A stretch of 64,000 nt of DNA from Paraburkholderia sp. Ac-20340 (GTDB lineage Bacteria > Pseudomonadota > Gammaproteobacteria > Burkholderiales > Burkholderiaceae), in NCBI RefSeq assembly GCF_017104965.1, contig NZ_JAAGPR010000004.1, positions 186,001 to 250,000 on the forward strand. Direction: 5' to 3'. Each line of letters opens with the position of its first letter. The first letter of the stretch is position 1. The notes beneath the pieces are model-generated. The model saw only the letters and a list, made by a program, of their open reading frames with translations. It did not search any database and was not told the DNA's origin. The position numbers and the translations under genes were made by a program. This document shows positions 1 through 10,038 of this stretch, piece after piece.

Positions 1-18
1 CCCGTGGCCTGATCGGCG

Positions 19-3000
19 TCATTGCGCGGGTAGCCTGACCCCGCCGTTGAGCACGGTGAGCGCGAGTCCCGGATGGAAATCCGCATGCGCCACGTTGCGC
101 TCGTTGGGGTGGTCTTCCTGCTTCTGATTGCCTGCGTAACCGCCCTGCGCGGTATCCGAGGCCGTGCCATACGGCGTTGCCACGCCGCCCGCGCCTAGCG
201 GCGCCTGCACGCTCGCCAGCGCTCCCGCGGGAACGGGCGCGACGGGCGTGATGATGTCGGCGGTGAGTCCGGTGGGCTGCACCAGCACGTAATTGCCCGA
301 ATCCGCGCCGCCTGCGGTCATGGCCGTGCTCACCCGCTTGTTGAAGCCGACGGCCGGGTTATCGAAATAGCCGACCGTGTCGTTGCCGAGCGCCACACTG
401 TCGCCGCCGAGGACGCCCGAAAGCGTCGCGCCGGAAAGCGCATCGAGCACGGTGCCGTTGTAGGTGCGGTTGGTCGTGCGCGTGCCCACCACCGTCAGCG
501 GCGCGGGCGTCACCGTCACCCAGTCCACGCCGCCCGCCAGCGTGTAATTGCCGGCGAGCGCCGCGCCGTTGCCGGTCAGCGTATAGCCGTCGAGTCCGCC
601 GGATGCGAACGCAAGCTGGGTGCCGATGTTCTTCGTCGAGAGCGTGCCGCTGCCGGACAGCGTCAGCGTTTCGCCATTCACGCCCTGAAGCACGCCGTTC
701 GTGCCGAACAGGCCCGCCGATGCGCCCGTGGTGGCGTCGTACACGCGGCTGCCGGTGAGGTCGAGCACGACCGGCGTGATATTCGCGGAGGTCGTCGCGA
801 TCGAATTGAAGCTGTAATTGCCAGCATCCGCGCCGCTGCCGGTGATGCCAGTCACCAGAATCGGAACGCCGTTGCCGGCATTCGGCGTCACGAAATTCGC
901 CGCACCGGCGCTGAAACTCACGACGTCACCGCTCAGGATGCCGCTGCCGGCCAGCCCCACCGAAGCCGTACGCGAGCCGTCGTAGACCTTGCTGCTGCCC
1001 GTGGCGTTCACGGTGATGGCCAGCGGCGTGATGCTGACCCAGTCGATGCCACCCGCCAGCGTGTAGTTGCTCGATAGCGCCCCGTTGTTGCCAGCGAGCG
1101 TATAGCCCGACAGCCCGCCCGGCGCAAACGGCTGCCGCGTTCCGGCATTGCGGCTCGACAGCGTGCCGGTGCCGGAAAGCGTGAGCGTCTGTCCGGCCAC
1201 GCCCGTAAGCTGGCCGCCGTTGCCGAAGAGGCTGGCGTTTGCCTGATCGGTGCCGTCGTAGACGCGCGTGCCCGTGAGGTTGAGCACGTACGGCAGGATG
1301 TCCGCGGTGGTCACGGCCGTCTGGTTGAAGGTGTAGTTCGACAGCGCGCTGCCCGTGCCGGTGATGCCCGTCACGGTCACCAGAATGTTATTGCCCGCAT
1401 TCGACGTGCTGAAGTTCGCGCCCGACGCCGTAAAACTGGACGCATCGCCCGACACCAGGCCGCTCACGGAAAGCCCGCTCAAAGTCGCCGTGGTGGTGCC
1501 GTCGTAGAACTTGTTCTGCGCCGTGGCGGTGATCGTCAGCGCGCGCGGCGTGATGTCGGCACTCGTCGTGACCACGCGGCTGCCGAACGAATAGTTGCTG
1601 ATATCCGTGCCATTGCCGTAGAGGCCCACGGTGATCGGAATATTCGTGCCGACATTCGCCGTTGCAAAGTCCGCCGAGTTGTAGCCGACCGAGGCGTTGT
1701 CGCCCGCCACGAGGCCGGTCACCGTGAAGTTGCTCAACTGCGCGGCCGTCGTGCCGTCATAGATCTTGTTCTCGCCGGTGGCCGTGATCGTGAGCGCCTT
1801 CGGCGTGATGTTGACCCAGTCGCCAACCCCGGTCGTCCCCAGCGTGTAGTTGCTGGCCAGACCCGTACCGTCGCCCAGCGCCAGCGACCCGAGACTCGAG
1901 AACGACACCTTGCTGCCGACGTTCTTGCTCGACAGCGTGCCCGCGCCGCTCAGGCTCAAAGTCTCGCCGTTGACGCCCGCAATCGTGCCGCCGTTCGCGA
2001 ACAGGCTCGAATCCGCGCCCGTCGTGCCGTCGTAGACGCGCGAGCCTTGCAGCGTGAGCACATACGGCCAGATATCGGCCGTGGTGGTCGCCGTGTTGGC
2101 GAAGGTGTAGTTGCCCGCATCGGCGCCGCTTGCCGCGATGCCCGCGACCGTCACCTGAATGCCGTTGCCCGCATTGGGCGTGGCGAAATTCGCGCCCGTG
2201 AACGTGAAGTTCACGGTGTCGCCTGCCAGCACGCCGCTGGGCGTGAGCGTCGCGGAAGCGCCGGTCGAGCCGTTGTAGTAGCGGCTGGCTGCCGTTGCGC
2301 TGAGCGTGAGCGCGAGCGGGTTGATCGTCACCCAGTCGCTGCCGCCCGCAAACGTGTAGTTGGCCGCCAGCGCACCGTTGTTGCCGGTCAGCGTAAAGCC
2401 CGCGAGGCCGTTGGCCGCGAACGGCTGCTGCGTGCCGGCATTCTTCGTGGCAAGCGTGCCGGTGCCCGAGAGTGTGAGCGTTTCGCCGTTCGCGCCGGTG
2501 AGCACGCCGTTGCTGCCGAACAGGCTCGCGGCCGCGCCCGTCGTGCCGTCGTAATCGCGCTGTCCGGTGAGGTTCAGCACGAAAGGCAGAATGCTGGCCG
2601 TGGTGGTCGCCGTGGTGTTGTAGGTGTAGTTGCCTGCGTCCGCGCCGCTCGCGGCGATGCTGTTCACGGTGACCGTCTTGCCGGTGCCGGCGTTCGCCGT
2701 GTCGAAGCTCGCGCCGCCGAAGCCGAAGCTCACCGTGTCGCCGGACAGCACACCCGTGGTGCCGACCGACGCCGTGGCCGTCGCGTTACCGTCATAGGTC
2801 TTGTCCTGCGCGCTCGCGCCCACGGTGATCGCAAGCGGCGTGATCGTACCGGTGAGGCCGCCGGGTTGCGTCAGCACGTAGTTGCCCGCATCGGCGCCGC
2901 CTAGCGTCATCGTCGAAGCCGTCACGGTCTTGCCGCTGCCCACGTTCTTGTTGTCGAATGTGCCGCTCGTGTCGTTGCCCAAGGTCACGGCGTCGCCCGT

Positions 3001-6000
3001 GAACACGCCTGTGAGCGTCGCGCCGCTCAAGGTCGCGTTGGTGGTCGCGTCGTAGACCCTGGTGTTCACCGTGGTGCCGTTCACGCTCAGGGTGGCGGGC
3101 GTGATGGCGACCCAGTCGGTGCCGCCCGTGAGCGTGTAATTGCTCGCCAGTGCACTGCCGTTGCCCGTGAGCGTGAAGCCCGCCAGGCCATTCGAGGCGA
3201 ACGCCTGTTGCGTGTTGACGTTCTTGCTCGCGAGCGTGCCCGTGCCGGACAGCGTGAGCGTTTCGCCGTTCACGCCGGTCAGCACGCCGCCGCTGCCGAA
3301 GAGGCTTGCATTGGCGTTCGTGGTCGAATCGTAGACACGCGAACCCTGAAGACTCAGCACAACGGGCGTGATGTTGGCGCTCGTCGATGCGGTCGTGTTC
3401 TGCAAGACGTAATTGCCAGCATCCGCGCCGCTCAGATTGATGCCGAGCACCGTGATCGGAATGGCCGTCCCGACGTTTGGCGTCGCGAAGGTCGCCGATG
3501 TATCGCCGATCACCACGCTATCGCCCGCGACGACATTCGGGCTGCCCAGATCGACGGTGGCCGTGGTGTTGCCGTCGTACACCTTGTCGTGGCCCGTTGC
3601 GCTGACCACGACGATGGGCAGCGCGGTGATGCTTGCGGTCAGACCCGTTGGCTGCACGAGGATGTAATTGCCCGAATCGGTGCCCGAGACCGTCATGCTG
3701 GTGGTGACCGGCTTGCCGGTGCCCACATTCTTGTCGTTGAACTGGCCGACCGTATCGTTGCCCAGCGTCACGCTATCCGTTCCCAGCACGCCCTGCAACG
3801 ACGCGCCGCTCAACTGCGCGCTGGTGTTGCCGTCGTACTGTTTGTCGTGCGCCTGCGTGCCGGTCACGGTCAGCCTGGCGGGCGTGATGGTGACCCAGTC
3901 CGCGCCGCCCGTGAGCGTGTAGTTGCTCGCCAGACCGCCGTTGCCGCCATCGCCGAGCGCCAGCGTGCCCAGATTCGAGAACGGCACCTGGGTGCCGACG
4001 TTTTTCGTCGTCAGCACGCCGGAACCGCTCAAGCTGAGCGTCTCGCCATTGACCCCGCCGATCGAGCCGCTCGTGGAAAACAGGCCCGCATCCGCACCGG
4101 TGCTCGTATCGTAGATACGCGTGCCCTGCAGGCTGATGACGCGCGGCGTGATGCTCGCAATCGTGTTGGCCGTCGTGTTGAAGAGCGTGTAGTTGCCCGC
4201 GTCGCTGCCCGTCAGCGTGATGCCGGTAACCGTCACCGGCAGATTGCTGCCCACATTGGCCTGCGAAAAGTTCGCCGAATAGCCATAGCCGACGCTGTCG
4301 CCAGAGACGACGCCCGCGCTCGACAGATTGACCTGTGCGGCCGTCGTGCCGTCGTACTGCTTGTCGATGCCGCTGGCCGTCACGCGAATGATTGCCGCCG
4401 TGATATCGGCGCTAATGCCGGTCGGCTGGGCGAGCGTGTAGTTGCCCGCATCCGTGCCCGAGATCGTCATGCTGGTGCTGACCGGCTTGCCGGTGCCCAC
4501 GTTCTTGTTGTTGAACTCGCCGATCGCGTCGTTGCCCAGCGTCACCTGGTCCGAGCCCAGCACGCCGCCGAGTATCGCGCCCGATAGCTGCGCGTTGGTG
4601 TTGCCGTCGTACACCTTGCTGGCCGCAACGGTATTGAGCACCGTGAGTTGCGCCGGCGTAATCGTGACCCAGTCGGTGCCGCCCAGCAGCGTGTAGTTGC
4701 TCGCGAGGCCGCCGTTGCTGCCGTTGCCGAGCGCGAGCGTGCCCAGCGTCGAGAACGGCTGCTGGACACCCACGTTCTTCGTGGTGAGCACGCCGGAACC
4801 GGTCAGGCTCAAGGTTTCGCCGTTCACGCCGTTGACCACGCCCGCGCTCGAAAAGAGGCTTGCGTCAGCGCCGGTCGTGGCGTCGTACACGCGCTTGCCG
4901 GTCAGGTTGATGACCTTTGCCGTGATTGCGCCGAGCGTGCCGGTGGCCTGCGTCGGCAAGCTGTAATTCGACAGATTCGTGCCGGTCGCCGCCGAATAAT
5001 CGGAGGGTTCGAGCGTCGCGCTCAAGCCCACATTCGTGCCGACATTCGGCGAGAGATAGCCGCTCGACGCGGTCTGGGTCACCGTGGCGCTCTGGTTGCC
5101 GACAAAGCCGCTGATGCTGAAGTCCGACGCGCCAAGCGTCACCGACGTCGTGCCGTCGTACTGTTTGACCGGATTGCCGGTAATCGTCACGACGAGCGGC
5201 GCGGGCGTGATATTGGCGAACAGGCCTTGCGGCTGCTGCAGTGAATAGTTGCCGGCCTGCGCGCCACTCAAGGTGAAGCCGCTTGCCGTGACCTGCAGGT
5301 TCGTGCCCGCGTTGGCCGTCGAGAATTGCCCCGTGCCGCTGCCCGAAGCGAGCGTGACGTTATCGCTGCCGAGCACGCCTGAAAGCGTCGCGCTGCCCGT
5401 GTTGATGGTCGCGGCAGTGGTGCTGTCGTACACCTTGTTGTTCGCCACCGCGCCGGTCATCGTCAATGGCGCGGGCGTGATGTTTGCGGTGAGTCCGGTG
5501 AGCGGTTGCAGCGTGTAGTTGCCCGCTGCGCTGCCCGAAATGCTGAAGCCGCTGGCCGTCACCGCAATACCATTGCCTACGTTGGACTGCGCGAACGCGC
5601 CGGTCGTCGAGGTATTGAGCGTGACGTTGCCCGTATCCGTCGAAACGACGCCGCCCAGCGTCGCGGTGCTGACGTCGAGCGTATCGGCGGTCGTGGTGTC
5701 GTAAACCTTGTTGGTGGCGTACGCATTGAGAATGTAGAGCGGCGCAGGCGTGATCGTGCCGGGACCGGAGGCCGAAGTCGGCAACAGATAGTTGCTCAGC
5801 AACGTGCCGCTGTTGGCCGTGTAATTGCCCGGCACCAGCGAGCCGGAAACGGTGCGGCTGCCCGCGTTGGCCTGGTCATACGCGAATTGCGCGGAAGGCG
5901 TGATGCTCGCACCCTCTCCGCTCACAAAACCGTTGATCTGGAAATTGCTGCCGCTCACGCGTGCGATCGTGTCGGCGTTATAGACTTTCGTAGGATTGCC

Positions 6001-9000
6001 AATGATCGTCACAGTGAGCTGCGCCGGAAGAATCGTGCCGGTGCCGTAAGCCGTAATCGGGAACGAATAGTTGTTCAGGTCCGTGCCTGCTCCGGCTGTG
6101 AGATCGCTGGCCGCGAGACTCGCGCTGACACTCTGCGAACCCGCATTCTTTGTCGCGTATTGCCCGGTGATGGTGTGCGAGACCGTTGCGCTGTCTGTGC
6201 CGACAAAACCGCTGAAGGTGAAATCGCTCGCCGGAATCGTGGCGATCGTATTGCCGTCGTAGGTCTTCGACGGGTTATCCGTGATCGATGCGCTCAGGCC
6301 GCCGCTGATCGGCCGCTGCACGATCGTGCCCATGCCGGTCGCGGTGGTCGGCAATGCATAGTTGGACAGCAGCGTGTTCGGCCCTGCCTGGAAATTGCCC
6401 GAAGAGAGCGACGTGCTCACGCCCTGATAGCCCACATTGCGCGTGGCGTAGTTGCCCGTCGTCGGATAGGGACTCAGCAGGATCGACTCGCCGGGAATCG
6501 CGCCCACGACGGAGTAATTGCTCGCACCAAGACTAGCCGTATCCGTGCCGTCGAAAACCTTGGTCGGATTGCCGATAATGTCGACGATAACCGGTGCGGG
6601 CGTGATGATGCCGGTCGGCGAAGTGACGATGGTCGGGAACGTGTAGTTCGACATCGAGGTCCCGCTCGCCGGCACGAAATCCGACGGCCGCAGCGCCGCG
6701 CTGATCGTGATGCCGGTGCCCGCGTTGGCCGTCGCGTAGGTCGCCGAGGTCTGGCCGATGGTGGCGCTCTGGCCGCCCACGAAACCGGAGATCGTGTAAT
6801 TCGATTGTGTCAGCGTGGCGTTGGCGCTACCGTCGTACACCTTGGTGGGCGAACCGAGGAACGTGATCGTGAGCGGTGCGGGCGTGATGTTGGCCGTGAG
6901 CCCCGTGATGCCCGCCACGGCGTAGTTGCCTGCCGCCGATCCACCGAGCGCCATCCCGTTCACCGAAATCGCAAGGTTGTTGCCTACGTCGGACTGGCTG
7001 AATGCGCCGGTGGCGCCGCTCGTCGTCAGCGAGACATTGCCGCTGTCCGATGCCACCAGGCCGCTGATGGTGGCGTTACTCAGGTTCAGCGTGGCCGTCG
7101 TGGTGGCGTCGTACACCTTGTCGCTGGCCGTTACACCGGTGATCGTCACGGTTTTCGGCGTGATGTTGGCGCTCAGATACGCGGGCAACGAAATCGTGTA
7201 GTTGCCGGCCTTCGCGCCCGTCAAGGTGAAGCCCGAAGGCACCACGGAAATATTGTTGCCGACATTGGGCGTCAGAAACGTGCCAGTCGCGCCGCTCGAA
7301 ACGAGCGAAACCTGCCCGCTGTCCGAACTGATGATGCCGAAGAGCGACGCGCCGCTCGAATCGAGCGCCGCCGCGCGCGTGCCGTCGTACACCTTGTTGC
7401 CGGCGATGAGTCCGCTGATCAGCAACGGCGCTGGCGTAATCGTGCCGGTGCCGCTCGCCGATGTCGGCAACGTGTAGTTCGCCAGACTCGTGCCGCTATT
7501 GGCCACGAAATTGGTGGAAGTAAACGTCGCGTTGATGGGAATACCCGTGCCCGCATCGGCGCTCGAATACGCGACCGAGCTGGCCTGATTGACGCTCGCG
7601 CCCTGCCCGGCCACGAAGCCCGTGAAGCTGTAATTGCTCGCGGAAAGCGGCGCGGAAGTCGTGCCGTCGTAGACCTTGGTCGGATCGTTGACGATGCTGA
7701 CCGTGAGCGGCGCGGGCGTGATCGTGCCGATGTTCGCCGAAGCCGTGCCGGTCGCCTTGTACCCGTATGCGGGAATGCCGCCCGATGTGGTGACCACCAC
7801 GCCCGCGAAGGTCGTCGGCGAATTGACGGTGATGTTCGTGCCGGCGTTCGACGAGCCATAGGTGCCCGTTGCGCTCGCAACAATATCGCCGTTGATGAGC
7901 CCGGTGGTTTGCAGATTGGCGTTGGTCAGATTCGCCGTGGTGGTGCCGTCGTAGACCTTGCTGACGCTGCCGGTGAGACCGGTCAAGGTGATGGTCGGTG
8001 CCAGGCTGTAGAGGAAGCCGTTACCCGCGGTGGCGGGTCGCGTCGCATACGGCGCGTTGTACTGGATAAACGAGGGCGTGAGGCCGCCCGTGGTGTCCTG
8101 GCGCGGATCGGTGGAGTAGATCAGCCACGGCGCGGATGTGCCCGTGCTCACTGCCGAGCCGCCCGCGTTGTTCACGAAATTGGCGTTGGTCGCGAGCACC
8201 ACGCCCGCCGCGCCCGTAATCGACCCGGCGGAGGCGATCGTCAGATTGCCCGTGCCCGCCTGCATCGTCACCGCGCCTGCGCCCGTCACCGGCGCATTCA
8301 CGTAGATGGCGTTGAGCGCCTGGAGCGTGAGGCTCGCGGCGGAATTGCTCCAGGTGATCGCCGAATTGACAGTGATATCGCCCGCGCCCGGCGACTGCAC
8401 GCCCGCGCCCGTGGTACCCGACGCCGTGGTCTGCTCGACCACATTGGTGCCGCCGTTCAACGTGTTCGAAATCTGCGTGGCCGCATTGGCGTCGATGGTC
8501 AGATCGGTCGGATCGACGAGCCACGTGCCCGCGCGCCCGAACGGCGCAGCGGCCGTGATATGCGTATCCGGCGCGATATTGAAATGGGCCGCCGAGGTCT
8601 CGATCGATCCCCCGTTTCCTCCATGGGGCGCGCTCGCATCCAGCGTGCCGCCCACGTTCACCTGCCCCGCTTCCATGCCGCCCAGCAGAACGATTTTTCC
8701 TTCGTGATCCTCAACGGTCTGCGCACGAATCTTGCCGGTGTTATTGACGGCGCTGGCAAGCAATGCGTCTTTCGCGCCCGCGGTCATGATGACCTGGCCG
8801 CCGTCGGCGACCAGCAATTGGCGGTTTTCGGCCAGGTTATCGAGCGTGCTCGCATCGACCTGAACGTTCAGCAGACGCGAACCGTCGAACGTGAGCGTCG
8901 CTGCGCGACCGCCCGCCAGCGCGATCGTCCCCAGACGCGCGCTGATAACACCCTCGTTGGAAACATGGTTGCCGAGCAACGCCACATAGCCGCCATCGGC

Positions 9001-9585
9001 CGCGATAATCGTGCCCTGATTGACGACGCTGCCTTGCCCGTCGCCGCTGAAACGGCGCGAATGGCTGCCGGGCGTACCGGGATCGACATCGAGTGTGGAG
9101 GCAACGATGCCACCCACATTCACCCGCGCCGACGGACCAAATAGCACGCCATTGGGATTGATAAGCCAGACCTGACCGTTCGCGTTGAGCTTGCCGAGTA
9201 CCGCGCTCGGCGTGCTGCCGAGAATGCGGTTGACCGCGAGCGAACTGCTGCCCGGCTGCACGAAATTCACGGTCTGCCCAGCGCCGACATTGAAACTCTG
9301 CCAGCTCAGTTGCAGGGTCGGACTGCCCTGCTGGATCGTGGTTGTCGAACCGGCCTGAGTGATCGTGCCGACACCCGCAACCACCTGGCCGCCGCTCGGT
9401 CCCCCTGCGGCATACACCGCAGCCGTGCACAACGCGAGCGCTCCGGCCACGAGCAACGCGATAACGGTTCGCACGCCGCCCCGCGATCGCGCCGCGCCTC
9501 TGCCTGCGCATCGGCCTGCAATCTCCGATACGACGACCCACTGAGACAGCGATCGATTCCAGCACAATCGGTAGATATGGTTCAT
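19..9585 (-). CDS. Giant two-partner-secretion exoprotein (TpsA-like, YDG/MBG repeats)
   Basis: About 3188 aa. It starts at MNHIYRLCWN, a classic extended signal peptide region (ESPR), followed by a hydrophobic segment ending in AAVYAAGG; the GTG nine codons upstream would disrupt the ESPR, so it was rejected. Residues about 70-330 form a filamentous-haemagglutinin TPS domain, recognised by the NPNGVLFG and NQGTI-type motifs. From about residue 540 nearly to the end there are 29 modules opening with K/R-x-Y-D/N-G-T and usually closing with ADITP or ITP (YDG/MBG type). The product should cross the outer membrane through a TpsB partner and act as an adhesin or biofilm protein. No TpsB gene lies inside the window; it could sit beyond the left edge. 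The stop codon is inside the window, so the gene is complete. A sigma-54-like element lies about 140 bp upstream. Long plus-strand ORFs across this gene are shadows. Confidence 0.93.
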   Translation of the reverse strand: MNHIYRLCWNRSLSQWVVVSEIAGRCAGRGAARSRGGVRTVIALLVAGALALCTAAVYAAGGPSGGQVVAGVGTITQAGSTTTIQQGSPTLQLSWQSFNVGAGQTVNFVQPGSSSLAVNRILGSTPSAVLGKLNANGQVWLINPNGVLFGPSARVNVGGIVASTLDVDPGTPGSHSRRFSGDGQGSVVNQGTIIAADGGYVALLGNHVSNEGVISARLGTIALAGGRAATLTFDGSRLLNVQVDASTLDNLAENRQLLVADGGQVIMTAGAKDALLASAVNNTGKIRAQTVEDHEGKIVLLGGMEAGQVNVGGTLDASAPHGGNGGSIETSAAHFNIAPDTHITAAAPFGRAGTWLVDPTDLTIDANAATQISNTLNGGTNVVEQTTASGTTGAGVQSPGAGDITVNSAITWSNSAASLTLQALNAIYVNAPVTGAGAVTMQAGTGNLTIASAGSITGAAGVVLATNANFVNNAGGSAVSTGTSAPWLIYSTDPRQDTTGGLTPSFIQYNAPYATRPATAGNGFLYSLAPTITLTGLTGSVSKVYDGTTTANLTNANLQTTGLINGDIVASATGTYGSSNAGTNITVNSPTTFAGVVVTTSGGIPAYGYKATGTASANIGTITPAPLTVSIVNDPTKVYDGTTSAPLSASNYSFTGFVAGQGASVNQASSVAYSSADAGTGIPINATFTSTNFVANSGTSLANYTLPTSASGTGTITPAPLLISGLIAGNKVYDGTRAAALDSSGASLFGIISSDSGQVSLVSSGATGTFLTPNVGNNISVVPSGFTLTGAKAGNYTISLPAYLSANITPKTVTITGVTASDKVYDATTTATLNLSNATISGLVASDSGNVSLTTSGATGAFSQSDVGNNLAISVNGMALGGSAAGNYAVAGITGLTANITPAPLTITFLGSPTKVYDGSANATLTQSNYTISGFVGGQSATIGQTSATYATANAGTGITISAALRPSDFVPASGTSMSNYTFPTIVTSPTGIITPAPVIVDIIGNPTKVFDGTDTASLGASNYSVVGAIPGESILLSPYPTTGNYATRNVGYQGVSTSLSSGNFQAGPNTLLSNYALPTTATGMGTIVQRPISGGLSASITDNPSKTYDGNTIATIPASDFTFSGFVGTDSATVSHTITGQYATKNAGSQSVSASLAASDLTAGAGTDLNNYSFPITAYGTGTILPAQLTVTIIGNPTKVYNADTIARVSGSNFQINGFVSGEGASITPSAQFAYDQANAGSRTVSGSLVPGNYTANSGTLLSNYLLPTSASGPGTITPAPLYILNAYATNKVYDTTTADTLDVSTATLGGVVSTDTGNVTLNTSTTGAFAQSNVGNGIAVTASGFSISGSAAGNYTLQPLTGLTANITPAPLTMTGAVANNKVYDSTTAATINTGSATLSGVLGSDNVTLASGSGTGQFSTANAGTNLQVTASGFTLSGAQAGNYSLQQPQGLFANITPAPLVVTITGNPVKQYDGTTSVTLGASDFSISGFVGNQSATVTQTASSGYLSPNVGTNVGLSATLEPSDYSAATGTNLSNYSLPTQATGTLGAITAKVINLTGKRVYDATTGADASLFSSAGVVNGVNGETLSLTGSGVLTTKNVGVQQPFSTLGTLALGNGSNGGLASNYTLLGGTDWVTITPAQLTVLNTVAASKVYDGNTNAQLSGAILGGVLGSDQVTLGNDAIGEFNNKNVGTGKPVSTSMTISGTDAGNYTLAQPTGISADITAAIIRVTASGIDKQYDGTTAAQVNLSSAGVVSGDSVGYGYSANFSQANVGSNLPVTVTGITLTGSDAGNYTLFNTTANTIASITPRVISLQGTRIYDTSTGADAGLFSTSGSIGGVNGETLSLSGSGVLTTKNVGTQVPFSNLGTLALGDGGNGGLASNYTLTGGADWVTITPARLTVTGTQAHDKQYDGNTSAQLSGASLQGVLGTDSVTLGNDTVGQFNDKNVGTGKPVTTSMTVSGTDSGNYILVQPTGLTASITALPIVVVSATGHDKVYDGNTTATVDLGSPNVVAGDSVVIGDTSATFATPNVGTAIPITVLGINLSGADAGNYVLQNTTASTSANITPVVLSLQGSRVYDSTTNANASLFGSGGVLTGVNGETLTLSGTGTLASKNVNTQQAFASNGLAGFTLTGNGSALASNYTLTGGTDWVAITPATLSVNGTTVNTRVYDATTNATLSGATLTGVFTGDAVTLGNDTSGTFDNKNVGSGKTVTASTMTLGGADAGNYVLTQPGGLTGTITPLAITVGASAQDKTYDGNATATASVGTTGVLSGDTVSFGFGGASFDTANAGTGKTVTVNSIAASGADAGNYTYNTTATTTASILPFVLNLTGQRDYDGTTGAAASLFGSNGVLTGANGETLTLSGTGTLATKNAGTQQPFAANGLAGFTLTGNNGALAANYTFAGGSDWVTINPLALTLSATAASRYYNGSTGASATLTPSGVLAGDTVNFTFTGANFATPNAGNGIQVTVAGIAASGADAGNYTFANTATTTADIWPYVLTLQGSRVYDGTTGADSSLFANGGTIAGVNGETLSLSGAGTLSSKNVGSKVSFSSLGSLALGDGTGLASNYTLGTTGVGDWVNITPKALTITATGENKIYDGTTAAQLSNFTVTGLVAGDNASVGYNSADFATANVGTNIPITVGLYGNGTDISNYSFGSRVVTTSADITPRALTITATAQNKFYDGTTTATLSGLSVSGLVSGDASSFTASGANFSTSNAGNNILVTVTGITGTGSALSNYTFNQTAVTTADILPYVLNLTGTRVYDGTDQANASLFGNGGQLTGVAGQTLTLSGTGTLSSRNAGTRQPFAPGGLSGYTLAGNNGALSSNYTLAGGIDWVSITPLAITVNATGSSKVYDGSRTASVGLAGSGILSGDVVSFSAGAANFVTPNAGNGVPILVTGITGSGADAGNYSFNSIATTSANITPVVLDLTGSRVYDATTGASAGLFGTNGVLQGVNGETLTLSGSGTLSTKNIGTQLAFASGGLDGYTLTGNGAALAGNYTLAGGVDWVTVTPAPLTVVGTRTTNRTYNGTVLDALSGATLSGVLGGDSVALGNDTVGYFDNPAVGFNKRVSTAMTAGGADSGNYVLVQPTGLTADIITPVAPVPAGALASVQAPLGAGGVATPYGTASDTAQGGYAGNQKQEDHPNERNVAHADFHPGLALTVLNGGVRLPAQ
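250..7990 (-). repeat. 29 tandem YDG/MBG modules in tpsA with a higher-order repeat
   Basis: Coding repeats of about 86 codons (about 259 bp), each opening with a KVYDGTT-like motif. Seven modules are a distinct variant (RVYDATTGA...LF, then NGETL.LSG and NYTL.GG.DWV.I). The DNA coding for that variant's end recurs near 517, 1036, 1813, 2328, 3108, 3889 and 4666. These spacings are about 780 or 517 bp, that is exactly three or two modules. This points to growth by duplication of two- and three-module blocks. The modules nearer the N-terminus are only of the K type and more diverged. Confidence 0.85.
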
Positions 9586-9726
9586 GGCATCATCCGTCAT
9601 CGTCAGGAACACGAATAAACCGGAAACGACGGCGCGAGAGAATCGCTAACGGCGCGCTAAAACAGGCGTGCTTCGCGTCCGCGTAAGTTTTAGTAATTAT
9701 TCTGCATTGGGCCATAGGTATATCGG

Positions 9727-9740
9727 GCAATCCCGTTGCC
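9727..9740 (-). promoter_or_regulatory. Candidate sigma-54 (-24/-12) promoter of tpsA
   Basis: On the minus strand the sequence reads GGCA-ACGGGA-TTGC, matching the -24/-12 core GGCA-N6-TTGC with correct spacing. It lies about 140 bp upstream of the ATG and points at the gene. It is embedded in repeated TTGCCC/GGGCAA elements, including a perfect inverted repeat TTGCCCC-AA-GGGGCAA at 9736-9751. The alternative is a plain inverted-repeat operator. Confidence 0.5.
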
Positions 9741-9931
9741 CCAAGGGGCAAAACAGGCCGAAATGGAACGCTAAGCACGCTGGAGCGGGAGGAAATAGCG
9801 AGAGAACAGGCAAAACGATTTGTGCCAGTCGAGCCTGCTAATTGACGCGCGGGACCATGATCAGCCGCCAGGACAGCGTGCGTAGTGAGAGGCACATGCG
9901 CGATTGCGGGGCATCGGCGGCCCGTAGGCAG

Positions 9932-9954
9932 AAAAAAGCCCGCACGTGGCGGGC
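9932..9954 (-). terminator. Rho-independent terminator after the sulfatase-maturation operon
   Basis: Read on the minus strand: stem GCCCGC, loop CACGT, stem GCGGGC, then TTTTTT. It lies about 85 bp downstream of the DUF1622 stop codon. It ends the minus-strand operon before tpsA and so separates the two units. The rest of 9586-10038 holds the tpsA leader and promoter region and no convincing gene. Confidence 0.85.
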
Positions 9955-10038
9955 AGCAGATTCGGAGACCGAGGAACGCGAACGTTCCTCAAGGCTTACT
10001 TTACTGCGCTGCAGTTAAACACACACCTATCTGCTCTA

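Noticed and set aside
2047..4587. Series of plus-strand frames over the repeat region
   Set aside because: They are reverse-complement shadows of the YDG modules; the repetition of similar short products follows the repeat period.
250..7990. CRISPR-like or satellite repeat array
   Set aside because: The repeats are about 259 bp, diverged, and stay in one reading frame of a protein; there are no short identical repeats with unique spacers.
5506..9144. 1212-codon open frame on the plus strand, opposite the giant exoprotein gene
   Set aside because: It is rich in Arg/Ala with no domain character and lies fully antisense to an unmistakable ESPR-TPS-YDG gene. Long antisense frames are expected in repetitive high-GC coding DNA.
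9736..9751. TTGCCCC-AA-GGGGCAA as a terminator
   Set aside because: The loop of two bases is too short and no T-run follows; it fits a regulatory repeat better.
9590..9895. 101-codon frame upstream of tpsA
   Set aside because: It overlaps the leader and the sigma-54-like element, has no ribosome-binding site and no recognisable protein features.
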